From contig NZ_FQXJ01000015.1 of assembly GCF_900129935.1 (NCBI RefSeq), positions 88,876-152,875 of the forward strand: a stretch of DNA of 64,000 nt. The letters run 5' to 3'. Below are positions 17,974-27,723 of this stretch, piece after piece. The position numbers and the translations under genes were made by a program. Each line of letters starts with the position of its first letter. Positions within the stretch are counted from its first letter, which is position 1. Source of the stretch: Desulfosporosinus lacus DSM 15449. GTDB taxonomy: Bacteria > Bacillota > Desulfitobacteriia > Desulfitobacteriales > Desulfitobacteriaceae. The notes under the pieces were generated by a model. It did not search any database, was not told the origin of the DNA, and worked only from the letters and a program-made list of their open reading frames with translations.

Positions 17974-18939
17974 TCAACACAGATGACAAGCTGCAAAATG
18001 CCCCGGAAACACCTCCTTTAGTTGAGGTTCCGCATGACTGCATAGGTCTGTCCTCTCTGGGCATCTAGTATGAAAGCGGCACCCGGACGGAGGATTAGCA
18101 GGACTCGGCACGTCCCCTCTAAGCAGGATCCGGTCTTTTGGGTTATCCGGATCAGTATGAGGAATAGCTGAAATCAAGGCCTTGGCATAAGGATGAAGAG
18201 TGTTGCGATAAATATCCTCATGATTGCCGGTTTCCACAAGTTTTCCCAAGTACATTACACCGACACGGTTACAGATATGATGTACCACGCTTAAGTTATG
18301 GGAGATAAATAAGTAGGTCAAATCATACTCTTTTTGCAGGTCTTCCAATAAATTAATGACCTGCGCCTGAATCGAAACATCTAAAGCAGAAACTGGCTCA
18401 TCGCAGATGATCAGCTTAGGATTCAAGGCCAGGGCACGAGCAATACCGACCCGTTGCTTTTGCCCTCCCGACATTTCATGGGGATAACGACTCAAATGGT
18501 ACTCAGAAAGGCCCACTCGATCCATTAAATCCTTAATTTTCCCTTTACGCTCGGTCATCGTTCCAACTTGATGAATGTGAAAAGGTTCATTTAAAATATC
18601 CGCAATCGTCTTTCGAGGGTTTAAAGAGGCGCTGGGATCCTGAAAAATAAGCTGCATTTTTTTGCGCATTTCCTTCATTCTCTTGTTTTTGAGGGAAAAT
18701 ATATTCTCCCCCTCAAAAATCACCTTCCCGGCATTGGGCTTATAGAGTCCGAGCACAGTGCGCCCCAGTGTACTTTTGCCACATCCTGACTCACCTACCA
18801 GACCAAAGGTTTCTCCTTTAAAAAGATTAAAGGAGACATCATCCACAGCTTTAATGTACTTTTTTGAAAACGAAAAGCTCCCTTCCGTTTGAAAATACAT
18901 TTTAAGGTTTTGTACCTGAACAAGCACACTGTCATCCAT
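17974..18939 (-). CDS. Dipeptide ABC transporter ATP-binding protein (DppF type)
   Basis: A 321-residue ATPase with Walker A (GESGCGKST), Q-loop, signature MSGGQKQR and Walker B LIICDEP. The oligopeptide-transporter C-terminal extension is present with the Cys cluster C-x-FHTRC-x-C, which in DppD/DppF proteins binds an Fe-S cluster. The frame is open to 18948, but AGGAG sits eight bases before the ATG at 18939, which overlaps the end of the preceding ATPase gene by eight bases, implying translational coupling. Confidence 0.93.
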   Translation of the reverse strand: MDDSVLVQVQNLKMYFQTEGSFSFSKKYIKAVDDVSFNLFKGETFGLVGESGCGKSTLGRTVLGLYKPNAGKVIFEGENIFSLKNKRMKEMRKKMQLIFQDPSASLNPRKTIADILNEPFHIHQVGTMTERKGKIKDLMDRVGLSEYHLSRYPHEMSGGQKQRVGIARALALNPKLIICDEPVSALDVSIQAQVINLLEDLQKEYDLTYLFISHNLSVVHHICNRVGVMYLGKLVETGNHEDIYRNTLHPYAKALISAIPHTDPDNPKDRILLRGDVPSPANPPSGCRFHTRCPERTDLCSHAEPQLKEVFPGHFAACHLC

Positions 18940-19969
18940 GTAACACACTCCTATTGCCTATGCCTATATTTTCCGCATGTCGCCAGCATCTGACAGCACG
19001 TTCTTCTGAGACATGGATCAAATCCGGAGTCTGCTCGGAACAAATAGGGTTTGAGTATTTACACCGAGGTTGGAAGCTGCAACCTGGAGGCATGTTAAAG
19101 GGGCTGGGAACCGTGCCATCAATCGTATACAAGCGTTGCTTTTCTTTGGTTATTGTAGGAATTGACCTTAACAGTCCTTCCGTGTAAGGGTGCAACGGCT
19201 CTCTTATTAATTCTTTAAGCGGACCGGACTCGACTACCTGTCCGGCATACATGACTGCCACGGAATGACACATTTCAGTAATTATCCCCAAATCATGGGT
19301 AATCATGATAATAGCAGAGTCTATTTCGTTGCGCAGATTCTTCATTAGTTCTAATATCTGCGCCTGAATTGTCACATCCAGAGCTGTTGTCGGTTCATCA
19401 GCCAAAAGCAGTTTAGGACGACAAGCTAAGGCCATGGCAATCATAATCCTCTGCCGCATTCCACCGGATAATTGATGTGGATACTCCTTGAATCTTTGCT
19501 CCGGAAGCGGAATGCCAACCATCTTTAAGAGTTCTAAAGAACGTGCTTTTGCCTCATGTTTGGTGAAGCCTTTATGTAACAAAAGAGGTTCCATGATTTG
19601 TTTGCCACAAGTGTGAATCGGATTTAAGGAGGTCATTGGCTCCTGAAAGATCATCGATATTTCATTGCCTCGAACCTTTCGTACTTCTTCCGGGGACATT
19701 TCCCTGAGATTTTGACCATTAAAAAAGATGTCTCCCTTAATTTCTCCAGGGGGATTAGGAATCAAGTTCATAATTGAGAGCGCAGTAACACTTTTACCAC
19801 TGCCGCTTTCCCCCACAATGCCGAGCGTCTCCCCGGAACGTATTGATATACTCACATCTCGAACAGCCTTAAAAACTCCTTCGGAGGTCCTGAATTGAAC
19901 ATTAAGGTTGCTTATTCTAAGTAAATCCTTATCTAATAAATCATCACTCATTGCATGTCTCACAATCAT
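18932..19969 (-). CDS. Dipeptide ABC transporter ATP-binding protein (DppD type)
   Basis: A 345-residue ATPase with Walker A (GESGSGKSV), signature LSGGMRQR and Walker B LLLADEPT. The C-terminal oligopeptide domain has the conserved CSFQPRCKYSNPIC cluster. It forms a heterodimer with the DppF-type ATPase encoded next. The start is uncertain between 19969 and the ATG at 19951 (MSDDLL), as neither has a strong ribosome binding site. It follows the peptidase gene by about 30 bp in the same operon. Confidence 0.92.
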   Translation of the reverse strand: MIVRHAMSDDLLDKDLLRISNLNVQFRTSEGVFKAVRDVSISIRSGETLGIVGESGSGKSVTALSIMNLIPNPPGEIKGDIFFNGQNLREMSPEEVRKVRGNEISMIFQEPMTSLNPIHTCGKQIMEPLLLHKGFTKHEAKARSLELLKMVGIPLPEQRFKEYPHQLSGGMRQRIMIAMALACRPKLLLADEPTTALDVTIQAQILELMKNLRNEIDSAIIMITHDLGIITEMCHSVAVMYAGQVVESGPLKELIREPLHPYTEGLLRSIPTITKEKQRLYTIDGTVPSPFNMPPGCSFQPRCKYSNPICSEQTPDLIHVSEERAVRCWRHAENIGIGNRSVLHG

Positions 19970-20001
19970 TCATAAAATTTATCAGTTTAGAACAAGAGGA
20001 T

Positions 20002-21096
20002 TTAGACCTCAATTAATTCCCGGGAAAAATTATTAAAACGAACCGGCCCTTTTTCAGATAGTCCGACAATATCTTCAATGCGAACCCCATATTGCCCCGG
20101 TAAATATATACCTGGTTCAATACTGAAGGTCATTCCAGTCTTCAAAGTTTCTTGGTTACCCAAAACTATAAATGGATCTTCATGGATATCCAGCCCTATA
20201 CCGTGACCTGTCCGATGGACAAAATGCTGTCCATATCCCGCTCGGGAAATGGCTTTACGGGCGGCCTCATCCACTTTTTCACAAGAAATCCCTTCTTGAA
20301 CTGCTTGGAATCCAGCTTCATTTCCCTCTCTTACGGCATTGTATATCTTCTTGACGTCCTCAGATGCTTTACCCAAAGAAAAGGTTCGAGTCATGTCAGA
20401 ACAATACCCTTGAAAGAGTCCTCCGAAATCTAATACAACCAAATCACCAAGCATTAACTTTCTTTCACCCGTATTGTGGTGAGGCGAGGAGGTGTTAGGT
20501 CCTGAGGCTATAATAGGTTTGAAGGAAATCTCCTCAGCTCCATATTCCTTGAGTTTACTTTCCACAAAAAAAGCCAATTCCTTTTCAGAAATACCTGGTT
20601 GAATCACCATAAGCACTTCTCCCATAACCTTATCTGTTAATCCTCCGGCCTTTTCTAAAAGATTCATCTCATTTTGGTCTTTTATCATTCGAACTTGCCG
20701 CATCAAGGCTGAAGCACCAATAAACTCGTACCCTGTAAAGGCCTTTCTTACACTTAAAAAATGTCCTGCCCACATTCTTTCGTCGATCGCCGCTATTGCT
20801 GAATGCTTGTTGATCAACGGAAGTAATAAATCCACTGGGTCGCTCCCATCAGCCCAGGTTAGTAATTCAAAACTATTCTGTCCAAGATTTTCTGCCACTT
20901 CCCGATACATCTCAGGCAGAATCATAACTGGCTTGCCCTCTGCAGGCACCAAAAAGGCCTGCAGTCTCTCATCTGCTACGGTCTTTAATCCGGTGAGATA
21001 AAACAAATTAGAGGAAGGGGCCAATACCAGATACTCCGTGCTTTGCTCTCTCATTATTGCTTGGATTTTCTTGATTCTCGCAATATATCCAACCAT
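20002..21096 (-). CDS. M24 family metallopeptidase (Xaa-Pro peptidase type)
   Basis: A 364-residue cytoplasmic peptidase of the pita-bread fold. The N-terminal creatinase-like domain (about 1-130) precedes a catalytic domain with the metal ligands in place: Asp in VLDFGG and CSDMTRTF, His in HRTGHGIGLD, Glu in SIEPGIY and Glu in VRIEDIV. Members cleave Xaa-Pro bonds (prolidase or aminopeptidase P), although some are tuned to other substrates. AAGGAGG eleven bases before the ATG at 21096 fixes the start inside the longer open frame. Lying in a dipeptide-transporter operon, it probably hydrolyses the imported peptides. Confidence 0.88.
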   Translation of the reverse strand: MVGYIARIKKIQAIMREQSTEYLVLAPSSNLFYLTGLKTVADERLQAFLVPAEGKPVMILPEMYREVAENLGQNSFELLTWADGSDPVDLLLPLINKHSAIAAIDERMWAGHFLSVRKAFTGYEFIGASALMRQVRMIKDQNEMNLLEKAGGLTDKVMGEVLMVIQPGISEKELAFFVESKLKEYGAEEISFKPIIASGPNTSSPHHNTGERKLMLGDLVVLDFGGLFQGYCSDMTRTFSLGKASEDVKKIYNAVREGNEAGFQAVQEGISCEKVDEAARKAISRAGYGQHFVHRTGHGIGLDIHEDPFIVLGNQETLKTGMTFSIEPGIYLPGQYGVRIEDIVGLSEKGPVRFNNFSRELIEV

Positions 21097-21172
21097 AGAT
21101 TCAATATCCTCCTTGTGAGTCTTAGGCATTTTCCCAGACTTCGAATTTCCATAATCTAAATGATAATATTAA

Positions 21173-21505
21173 CTATTTCACCAAAAACCAAATTATTTCG
21201 CAATTCTCTGTTCCATCGTTAAAGGCCCAGTGTTCTTCACCTGCAGGAATTATAGATGCTTGACCTGCGGATATTCGACATTCTGTTCCTCCACTCATGG
21301 TTAGAATTGATCCGCTCATTATAAACGAGTATTCATGTTCAGTATGAACTCCGGCTCCTTCTGCCGGAACTCTTGCTCCCGGGGGAAACACCACTGTCCC
21401 CATAGTCACTTTGGCATCCTTTACTGCATCCTCCCCAAAAAGGGTTTTCATGATCACATCACAACGATTTGCTGCTTTAACATCTTTGTTTGTTACAATT
21501 TTCAT
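21173..21505 (-). CDS. Small cupin-domain protein
   Basis: A 110-residue single-domain cupin. The first cupin motif is in GAGVHTEHEYSFIMSGS (His, His and Glu ligands) and the second in EEHWAFNDG. Small cupins bind a metal and a small molecule; a specific reaction cannot be given. It lies between the XRE-cupin regulator and the peptidase in one orientation, so it is probably the first structural gene of the peptide-uptake operon. Confidence 0.82.
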   Translation of the reverse strand: MKIVTNKDVKAANRCDVIMKTLFGEDAVKDAKVTMGTVVFPPGARVPAEGAGVHTEHEYSFIMSGSILTMSGGTECRISAGQASIIPAGEEHWAFNDGTENCEIIWFLVK

Positions 21506-21603
21506 TAAGTGATTTTCTCCTTATCTTCTTCCTTTTGAGCTGGAGTTATTTTGACAATAGGATTCTCTTAGACTGAGGGAAAGAGATAAATTCAGAAATG
21601 AAA

Positions 21604-22152
21604 TTATTCATGAAATATAATTGGGGTAAGTACTGCTATCATGTGGACTGGTTCATCTGTCATGTTATGCCAGGTATGATCTAACATAGAGGGAAAATGA
21701 ATCGTGTCCCCCTCGTTCATTTCATATTCTTTGTCCCCGACCATCATTAAGACCTTGCCCTTTAATATATAGTAGAACTCCTCACCCGGATGATTAAACA
21801 CAACATCCTGCCCTTGCCGCGGCGCTAATACTATGTGAATCGGTTCCAATACCTTTCCTGAAAAGTCACCTCCCAAGCGTGTAAATACCGAATTGGATCT
21901 CTCAATTTGAAAAGGCTTACGATCAACAACTGGGGTGAAAAAACTGTTGCTTACTGTGCTTTCAAAAAAGGAGGACATCGAAACATTAAATACGTCAGCA
22001 ATCTTTTGAAGAGAAGTGATAGCCAAGGAGCTGTTACCCCGTTCTACCTGGGAAAGGAAACTGATAGATAACCCAGTTTTTTCACTCAATTCTTTAAGCG
22101 TCATGTTCATGCTGACACGAAGACTCCGAATTCGTTCGTATATATTTTCCAT
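21604..22152 (-). CDS. XRE-family regulator with C-terminal cupin sensor
   Basis: A 182-residue transcription factor. Residues about 6-60 form a helix-turn-helix (MTLKELSEKTGLSISFLSQVERG) and residues about 105-180 a cupin (HPGEEFYYILKGK, HFPSMLDHTWHN). This architecture (as in PuuR or SinR-cupin regulators) generally senses a metabolite through the cupin. It is encoded just upstream of the cupin-peptidase-dipeptide transporter operon in the same direction, so it is the probable local regulator. Which ligand it senses is unknown. Confidence 0.9.
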   Translation of the reverse strand: MENIYERIRSLRVSMNMTLKELSEKTGLSISFLSQVERGNSSLAITSLQKIADVFNVSMSSFFESTVSNSFFTPVVDRKPFQIERSNSVFTRLGGDFSGKVLEPIHIVLAPRQGQDVVFNHPGEEFYYILKGKVLMMVGDKEYEMNEGDTIHFPSMLDHTWHNMTDEPVHMIAVLTPIIFHE

Positions 22153-22337
22153 GAAATACCTCTAATTCCTTTTATCGATTATAGTTATATGAAATATATT
22201 ATAGTAGGACTAAAAAGTCCAGACTTTTGCGACAATAATACAGTATTTTACTTATGTAAGATATTGGTATCCAGGTTCACTATAAAAACCAAAATTCTCT
22301 TTATGCAACTTTGCTAGCACCGAGCCATCCTTTCTTC

Positions 22338-22380
22338 AAAAAAAGCAAACTGTATCGCACTGATACAGTTTGCTTTTTTT
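22338..22380. terminator. Strong bidirectional intrinsic terminator
   Basis: A perfect 19-bp inverted repeat (22338-22356 with 22362-22380) with a 5-nt loop has an A run at the left and a T run at the right. On the minus strand it ends the GDYXXLXY/DUF2157 operon. Confidence 0.92.
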
Positions 22381-22416
22381 ATTGTTATTATTCACTTTTA
22401 GTTAACTAGTTACTCC

Positions 22417-22920
22417 CTAACGTGGTGTGATTCCCGTCAGAACTCCATACCCGCCAAGGACTTTAACCGTTCCCACAAGACCTCCCTGGAAAGATTCCTG
22501 TTCGAGCTCCTTACCGCTGCCTTGTTCAACGAAATATTTGTCCAAGCTGTAGTCTACACGATAGGTATTAGTTTCATTAAATGAATTTTGGAACTTTCCT
22601 TTTAGATAGAGCCCTTGCTTAGGTTTCGTTTCGCTGACTTGATCGACGACATAATACTTGCCCTCTTGTTTAAGGCTGACATAAAGGTTCTTATTGTATA
22701 CTTCGTCTATGGACAGGGAAACTTTAGACTTTGGCACATCTGAAATTGCAAAATTGATGGCGACATAGTCTCCCCTGAAAAGATCTGTCGGGTCATAAGC
22801 CTTCGTTTCGAGAACGACCTCTTTTCCAAAGATAAGGGTTGCTTGTGGTTTGATGGTCATAGCTAGGAGAATGAGCAAAGGAATCGCCATGGCAAGAAAG
22901 AAGGATTTTTTCTTAGTCAT
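22417..22920 (-). CDS. GDYXXLXY domain protein
   Basis: A 167-residue membrane-anchored protein. It has one N-terminal hydrophobic segment (about 6-25) and the hallmark RGDYVAINF, the GDYXXLXY motif in which the last aromatic is Phe here. It is partnered by a DUF2157 membrane protein as in many bacteria, and the two genes overlap by four bases (ATGA). Function is unknown; the pair is probably a small envelope complex. Confidence 0.88.
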   Translation of the reverse strand: MTKKKSFFLAMAIPLLILLAMTIKPQATLIFGKEVVLETKAYDPTDLFRGDYVAINFAISDVPKSKVSLSIDEVYNKNLYVSLKQEGKYYVVDQVSETKPKQGLYLKGKFQNSFNETNTYRVDYSLDKYFVEQGSGKELEQESFQGGLVGTVKVLGGYGVLTGITPR

Positions 22921-23981
22921 GCCAATGTCCCCCCTTTTGTTTTCATGCGTTCGAAGTAAAAACCAAAGGCTAATAAGAGCAGTCCCCCTACAATAAAGAA
23001 CAGGGATTTAGGTAAAAACGCAATGGTATCCGTGTAATATCGGAAGATAGTTATACAAACAAAGATTAGACTTATGAGGTTGCCCTTTCTGATTAGGAAA
23101 AATAGAACAGCGACAAAAGCAAGTGCAAAGAGGATACTCACCAAACGTGTGGATTGAACATTGACCAAGACATCCCATATATCGGGGAAGGTCAAAATCA
23201 CACCGGTCACCCCAAACAGGATGTTACCCTGAACTCGAAAAATGTCCTGCTCAAAGTTATGCTTTGCTCCATACATAACAAGTCCTATGAAGAAAAAGAG
23301 CAAAGCGACATATAATCCCTCAGCTTCATATCTTAAAGCGATTTGAAAGATAAAGCTCAAACTTGTTAGGTTAGCGAAAAACAAGAGGAGCCTTGATTTA
23401 TTGAAGTAGTTAAAAGCAAGGTATGTGATGGGAACCCCGGCCCACCCTGCATAAGGAAACCCTTGATCAAAGGAGCCTAAAAGGTAGACTCCAAACAGGC
23501 AATTAGCAAAAAGCATTAAATACTTATCCTTAAGCTGAAATGCCAACGGAAGCACACCTATGGACCAGAGCAGAAATGCTGTGGGAAAGTCTCCTCCAAA
23601 ATTGTACATCTGTCCAATGAGAAAAATCCCTGCTCCATAAACCAGAGTCCCTAAATAGATTAAACTCCGACCTGTCCTCGGATTATTTTCCGTCAGCATA
23701 TATCCTGCAAGGTTTACTCCGCCGAATGCGCCAAAGATAATAAGCAGCTTAATAAAATGACTAATCCCATCCCAGTTGCTAGCTATAAAGCTTAAAACCC
23801 CAAGACCTACAAGAATAGCGCCAATCGTAACAACAACCTGAATAAAGTTCAGACCACCCTTAATTTCGTATGTTTCCAATATTCCAGTCTTTTGCTCTCC
23901 CGTGATAAGACCGGAGCTTTCAAAGTAGTTCAGTTCTTTGCTGACTAAGGAGAAGTTCGCTTTAGTTATTTGTCGTTTCAA
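22917..23981 (-). CDS. DUF2157 membrane protein
   Basis: A 354-residue protein with a cytoplasmic N-terminus (about 1-45, the DUF2157 segment) and roughly ten transmembrane helices. The motif SNWDGISHFIKLLIIFGAF is typical. The TTG start is supported by AGGAGGGG six bases before it. It is translationally coupled to the GDYXXLXY gene. No transport or enzymatic motif is visible. Confidence 0.87.
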   Translation of the reverse strand: MKRQITKANFSLVSKELNYFESSGLITGEQKTGILETYEIKGGLNFIQVVVTIGAILVGLGVLSFIASNWDGISHFIKLLIIFGAFGGVNLAGYMLTENNPRTGRSLIYLGTLVYGAGIFLIGQMYNFGGDFPTAFLLWSIGVLPLAFQLKDKYLMLFANCLFGVYLLGSFDQGFPYAGWAGVPITYLAFNYFNKSRLLLFFANLTSLSFIFQIALRYEAEGLYVALLFFFIGLVMYGAKHNFEQDIFRVQGNILFGVTGVILTFPDIWDVLVNVQSTRLVSILFALAFVAVLFFLIRKGNLISLIFVCITIFRYYTDTIAFLPKSLFFIVGGLLLLAFGFYFERMKTKGGTLA

Positions 23982-24075
23982 CCAGTTCCCCTCCTTTTAT
24001 TTGACTAAAGACCGAGCAAGTTAACTCTTTCCCAATGCCTCCTATTAGAAACTGAAGCGCGCTGACAGAAATTCT

Positions 24076-24681
24076 CTATTTAATGGTTATCGGTGATTTC
24101 GCTAGCGCTATTTTCCTCTTCTCATAGTCACTGTATGGTCTTATGGTCAGTCTGAATTCAACTCCAGTTAAATCATCCGGAAGAGAAGGAGTTACCACAA
24201 AGGAATGCTGTATCCCTTTGTCACCCCCTCCTCCTCTAGTAGACCGACATTGATAGTTTGGGGAGATATACAGTTCAAATCCGGCATGTTCAAGTCTGAT
24301 ATCTTCTTCCGTACTGTTCAATTCCACTTCTATGGACACTACACTGGCATTCTTATATTGTCTCATATAGGTCACTGCGTAAAAAATGTTGTCTAATTCT
24401 ACGCTTTTCATGATGGGTACAAATCTGAGGAATTCCGCTGGCTCGATTTGTGCCTGTGGCAAGAAATTGGAATCATTGCACATACTTGCAAAGATACTCC
24501 ATGTCTTATCTTCATTAAGTTTGTACTGCTCACACCAGGCTGTAATCAATTCAAGGCTCGGGATTCCCGGGTTATTCTCTGAAAGCACTTTCCGTTTGGA
24601 AAGGAGTACACAAATCTGCTCATCAATTGGTGCTAATGATTCACAGTAGTAATCCGTAGGGGATGAAAGAACTTCTCTCAT
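24076..24681 (-). CDS. Hypothetical cytoplasmic protein
   Basis: A 201-residue protein without a signal peptide or membrane segment. I do not recognise its family. The N-terminal third is helical (PIDEQICVLLSKRKVLSEN, somewhat like a short chorismate-mutase helix, but without its catalytic residues). The C-terminal half is beta-rich, with a Gly-rich turn (TRGGGGDKG) that looks like an immunoglobulin-like or lipocalin-like sheet. The ATG at 24681 is preceded by AGGT. It is flanked by gaps on both sides and appears monocistronic. Confidence 0.6.
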   Translation of the reverse strand: MREVLSSPTDYYCESLAPIDEQICVLLSKRKVLSENNPGIPSLELITAWCEQYKLNEDKTWSIFASMCNDSNFLPQAQIEPAEFLRFVPIMKSVELDNIFYAVTYMRQYKNASVVSIEVELNSTEEDIRLEHAGFELYISPNYQCRSTRGGGGDKGIQHSFVVTPSLPDDLTGVEFRLTIRPYSDYEKRKIALAKSPITIK

Positions 24682-24847
24682 CAACTTTATGACCTACTTT
24701 CTCTCCAATACCTAAGTATTACTGATATATACTATATACTATTTACAATCATGACCCGGTATGTTTCTAGAATATTTCCTATTTAATATTATACTCTATT
24801 AATAATTATTTTACAATTATATTTATTCTCTAATAAAGATTCCCTTT

Positions 24848-26335
24848 TCACTTAACTACTGCATCTGCACCGTTGGCGAGAAACGCTTTTTCCCAATTAT
24901 CAACATAAGATCCTGTAGCCCACTCAGCCATAATGACAGATGTTCCGGTCTGCAGATCTATTTTTGCCAATGGTTCACTTCCCAATTGACCTGCCCTGAT
25001 TGAGTAAACCTGAAGTTTGGTCTTGGTTATGACAAGAGCCATATCTTGATTAGGAGAGGTGAAGGCATCCACTGCATCCGGAACGCGATCCTTAATGTAT
25101 TGCCAGCTAAGACACAACGTATCATAGAAAATTAATTTGGCCGGGGGAACTAAATTAACATTAAAATCCATATAGCTGGGATCGCTCGCATCTTGAAAAT
25201 CGTAATTTATTCTGCCTCTAAGATACCAATGTCCATTTTTACGGATCAGACCAAAATTTTGCTCATAGCCGTCATTATCTATGGAGGTAATATTAATATT
25301 GTTGTTTAAAGACCGAAGTGCCTGAGCCCTGGCGTTGCTAAAAGCAACCAACCCGTTGTTTCCTAACAGGTCAGACAGCTTAATCCCCTCTGAAGCAGAG
25401 ATTTTATCCACCGGCAGGACCTGTAAACGATTTTCACCCTGGTCGGTCTCCACAGCAACAAAGTCATTACCAACATAATCAATGATCTTTTGACCAGCTC
25501 CTGTCTTAACTTCCCCTCGGCTAATTGTCATGGTCCTCTGTTGCGGTTCCTGCACTTTAGTAGAAACATCATGAGCGGAATATATATCCTGAATGTATGA
25601 TCCTTCCTTAAGTTGGCGTATCTGCAACTCCCAAAAGCCACTGGTGCGCGGGAAAAAGATATTGTCACCTTTTAAAACCGGATGCAGTTTCTTATTATCT
25701 ATGGCCAGCCATAAAGTCTGGTACGTGAAGCTAAAATTATCAGCATTATCGTTAACATCCGATCCCTTTGGTATTTTTAGACCCACCAAAACACCGGATG
25801 CTCCAGAATTACTATGTTCGTTGGTTTTGAAGTCATTAAGGTTAGCCGACGCTAAAGAACTGTCTGCTTGATCAGAGACCTTCTCGAGATATAACACTTT
25901 ATTTTGAACAAAAGCTATGAGCTTTGCTTCATCGATTCTCATAAATTCGCCTAGAAAATTCTCCTCTGAGGATACAGTGATGACTTCAACTTCTTTACTG
26001 TCTGGCATTAAAGTATTGGGTAAACTTAAATATTTAGTCATTAGATAGTTTGAAGAGTTTACTTTTTTTATCTTAAACATCGGTTTGCTCCAAACATACT
26101 CACCGAGCATGGCAACTTCCGCCGTAAATTGAATCTTACCTTCCCAACTCGAATTATCTGCTCCGGAATTCCCGTTGGGTTGCATCTCCTGAATCACTTG
26201 CCATTGACCTTCCAATGGGCAAAGATCATGTACAGGTGGAATAATCTTGCCCGCTGTTGTCCAAGAAAGGTTGGCGCAACCGCCGAGCAAGAGGAGGGAA
26301 AGGCTTATAATCAACACACTAAACGCTCTATGCAT
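24848..26335 (-). CDS. Lipoprotein coupled to a two-component system
   Basis: A 495-residue predicted lipoprotein with lipobox LLGGC at about residues 15-19. The ectodomain is mostly beta structure, and I recognise no enzymatic family. The ATG at 26335 has AAGGGGAGAG five bases before it and overlaps the end of the histidine kinase gene by eight bases, so translation of the two is coupled. This arrangement suggests that the lipoprotein is a sensor accessory or the output of the kinase. Both are inference. Confidence 0.75.
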   Translation of the reverse strand: MHRAFSVLIISLSLLLLGGCANLSWTTAGKIIPPVHDLCPLEGQWQVIQEMQPNGNSGADNSSWEGKIQFTAEVAMLGEYVWSKPMFKIKKVNSSNYLMTKYLSLPNTLMPDSKEVEVITVSSEENFLGEFMRIDEAKLIAFVQNKVLYLEKVSDQADSSLASANLNDFKTNEHSNSGASGVLVGLKIPKGSDVNDNADNFSFTYQTLWLAIDNKKLHPVLKGDNIFFPRTSGFWELQIRQLKEGSYIQDIYSAHDVSTKVQEPQQRTMTISRGEVKTGAGQKIIDYVGNDFVAVETDQGENRLQVLPVDKISASEGIKLSDLLGNNGLVAFSNARAQALRSLNNNINITSIDNDGYEQNFGLIRKNGHWYLRGRINYDFQDASDPSYMDFNVNLVPPAKLIFYDTLCLSWQYIKDRVPDAVDAFTSPNQDMALVITKTKLQVYSIRAGQLGSEPLAKIDLQTGTSVIMAEWATGSYVDNWEKAFLANGADAVVK

Positions 26336-27722
26336 AGAAACTCTCCCCTTTAGGCAGGGTGATAAATACCTTTGTCCCTTGATTAAGTACACTTGTGATC
26401 TCTAACTTACCACCCATTAGGTTCACAATTTCTTCGCATATTGACAGCCCTATTCCATTTTGGGAGCGAGAAGTTTTTCCCTTATAAAATTTCTCTTTGA
26501 CCATGGGGAGTTCATCAACGGCTATTCCACACCCAGTATCCGAAATAGTGAATAACAATTCCTTTTTTTGCATCTCTATATCAAAACTAACTAGTCCGCC
26601 TGCAGTCGTGAAATTAAAGGCATTATCTAAAACGTTTATAAACAACTGTTTTAGCCTATTGGCATCAGTGAAAAAATTCGGTAAATCTTTAGGGCATTGA
26701 ACTGTGAAGTTGATATTTTCCCGCACTGCCCTTGGAGTTAATTGTTTTTGGATGTGCTCGATAAGCGAGGCTAAATTAACCTCAGCCTTTTGCAATTTCA
26801 CTCGGCTGGAGACAAACTTGGAAAAATCCAGCAGTTCTTCAACCATCAAAGTTAGTCGTTCACTTTCCTTGGCAATAATCCCCAGACCATCTGCTAACAT
26901 ATCCTTTTGTTGGAATTGTTCGTTCTGTAAAGTAATTGCCCAGCCCATGATTGACGTTAGGGGTGTGCGCAGTTCATGGGAAACCGATGAGATAAAATCA
27001 TTCTTAAGCTGTTCCTTTTTCACAATCTCATCCGCCATATAATTTAAAGTATCTGAGAGCTTACCGATCTCATCTTCATTTGTTTTCTTACTGCGAGCTT
27101 GAAAATTGCCAGAAGCCATTTCTTGAGCTGCTTTTGTAACTTCTTTTAAAGGCACGATAATTGTATTGGCTAAAAAAACACTGATCATCCCGGCGATAAA
27201 AACTACTGCCAAACCAATTGAGATAAAGATATAGGCCGTGTTTTGAATATCTTTATCAACAGCGCTTAAGGAGGTTATAAAGCGCAAGGCCCCCACTACT
27301 TCATTGTTTGCCTTTAATGGGTAGGCCACAGCCATTACTTTTTGTCCATTTAATCTCCCAATCCATTTCCCAGTGTTTCCGTCTAAGGCTTCCTTGATAT
27401 CGTTTATTGCTGCATTCCCTGTGGGAATCACACCCAGAGAATCCATTACAATACTGCCATCCTTATCCACAATTTCCACTTCAGCGTTACTTTGGTTCCA
27501 GAAAGCGTCTACATTATATAAGACATTTTCTTGAAGGGAGGTGTCAGAAAAATACTTAGCATACAAATCAGCAGATATCTTAATCTGGTTAGTGAGACTT
27601 CCTTCCAAGCTTCCATAGTAGTTTTGGCGTACTGTATAGATAAGAAGCACTTCGAGAATCGTCACAGTGATAATGATGATGATCATAAAATTGGCTGTCA
27701 GCCTGGCTCGAATTCCTGTCAT
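26328..27722 (-). CDS. Sensor histidine kinase (ResE/PhoR-like)
   Basis: A 464-residue membrane kinase. It has TM1 (about 9-30), an extracellular sensor domain (about 31-160), TM2 (about 165-188), HAMP (about 190-240), the HisKA box SVSHELRTPL with its phospho-acceptor His, and a HATPase domain with N, G1 (ISDTGCGI) and G2 (GIGLSI) boxes. The ATG at 27722 lies one base after the response regulator stop; the longer open frame to 27863 only overlaps that gene. The cognate regulator is directly upstream and the lipoprotein directly downstream. Confidence 0.93.
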   Translation of the reverse strand: MTGIRARLTANFMIIIIITVTILEVLLIYTVRQNYYGSLEGSLTNQIKISADLYAKYFSDTSLQENVLYNVDAFWNQSNAEVEIVDKDGSIVMDSLGVIPTGNAAINDIKEALDGNTGKWIGRLNGQKVMAVAYPLKANNEVVGALRFITSLSAVDKDIQNTAYIFISIGLAVVFIAGMISVFLANTIIVPLKEVTKAAQEMASGNFQARSKKTNEDEIGKLSDTLNYMADEIVKKEQLKNDFISSVSHELRTPLTSIMGWAITLQNEQFQQKDMLADGLGIIAKESERLTLMVEELLDFSKFVSSRVKLQKAEVNLASLIEHIQKQLTPRAVRENINFTVQCPKDLPNFFTDANRLKQLFINVLDNAFNFTTAGGLVSFDIEMQKKELLFTISDTGCGIAVDELPMVKEKFYKGKTSRSQNGIGLSICEEIVNLMGGKLEITSVLNQGTKVFITLPKGESFYA

Positions 27723-27723
27723 T

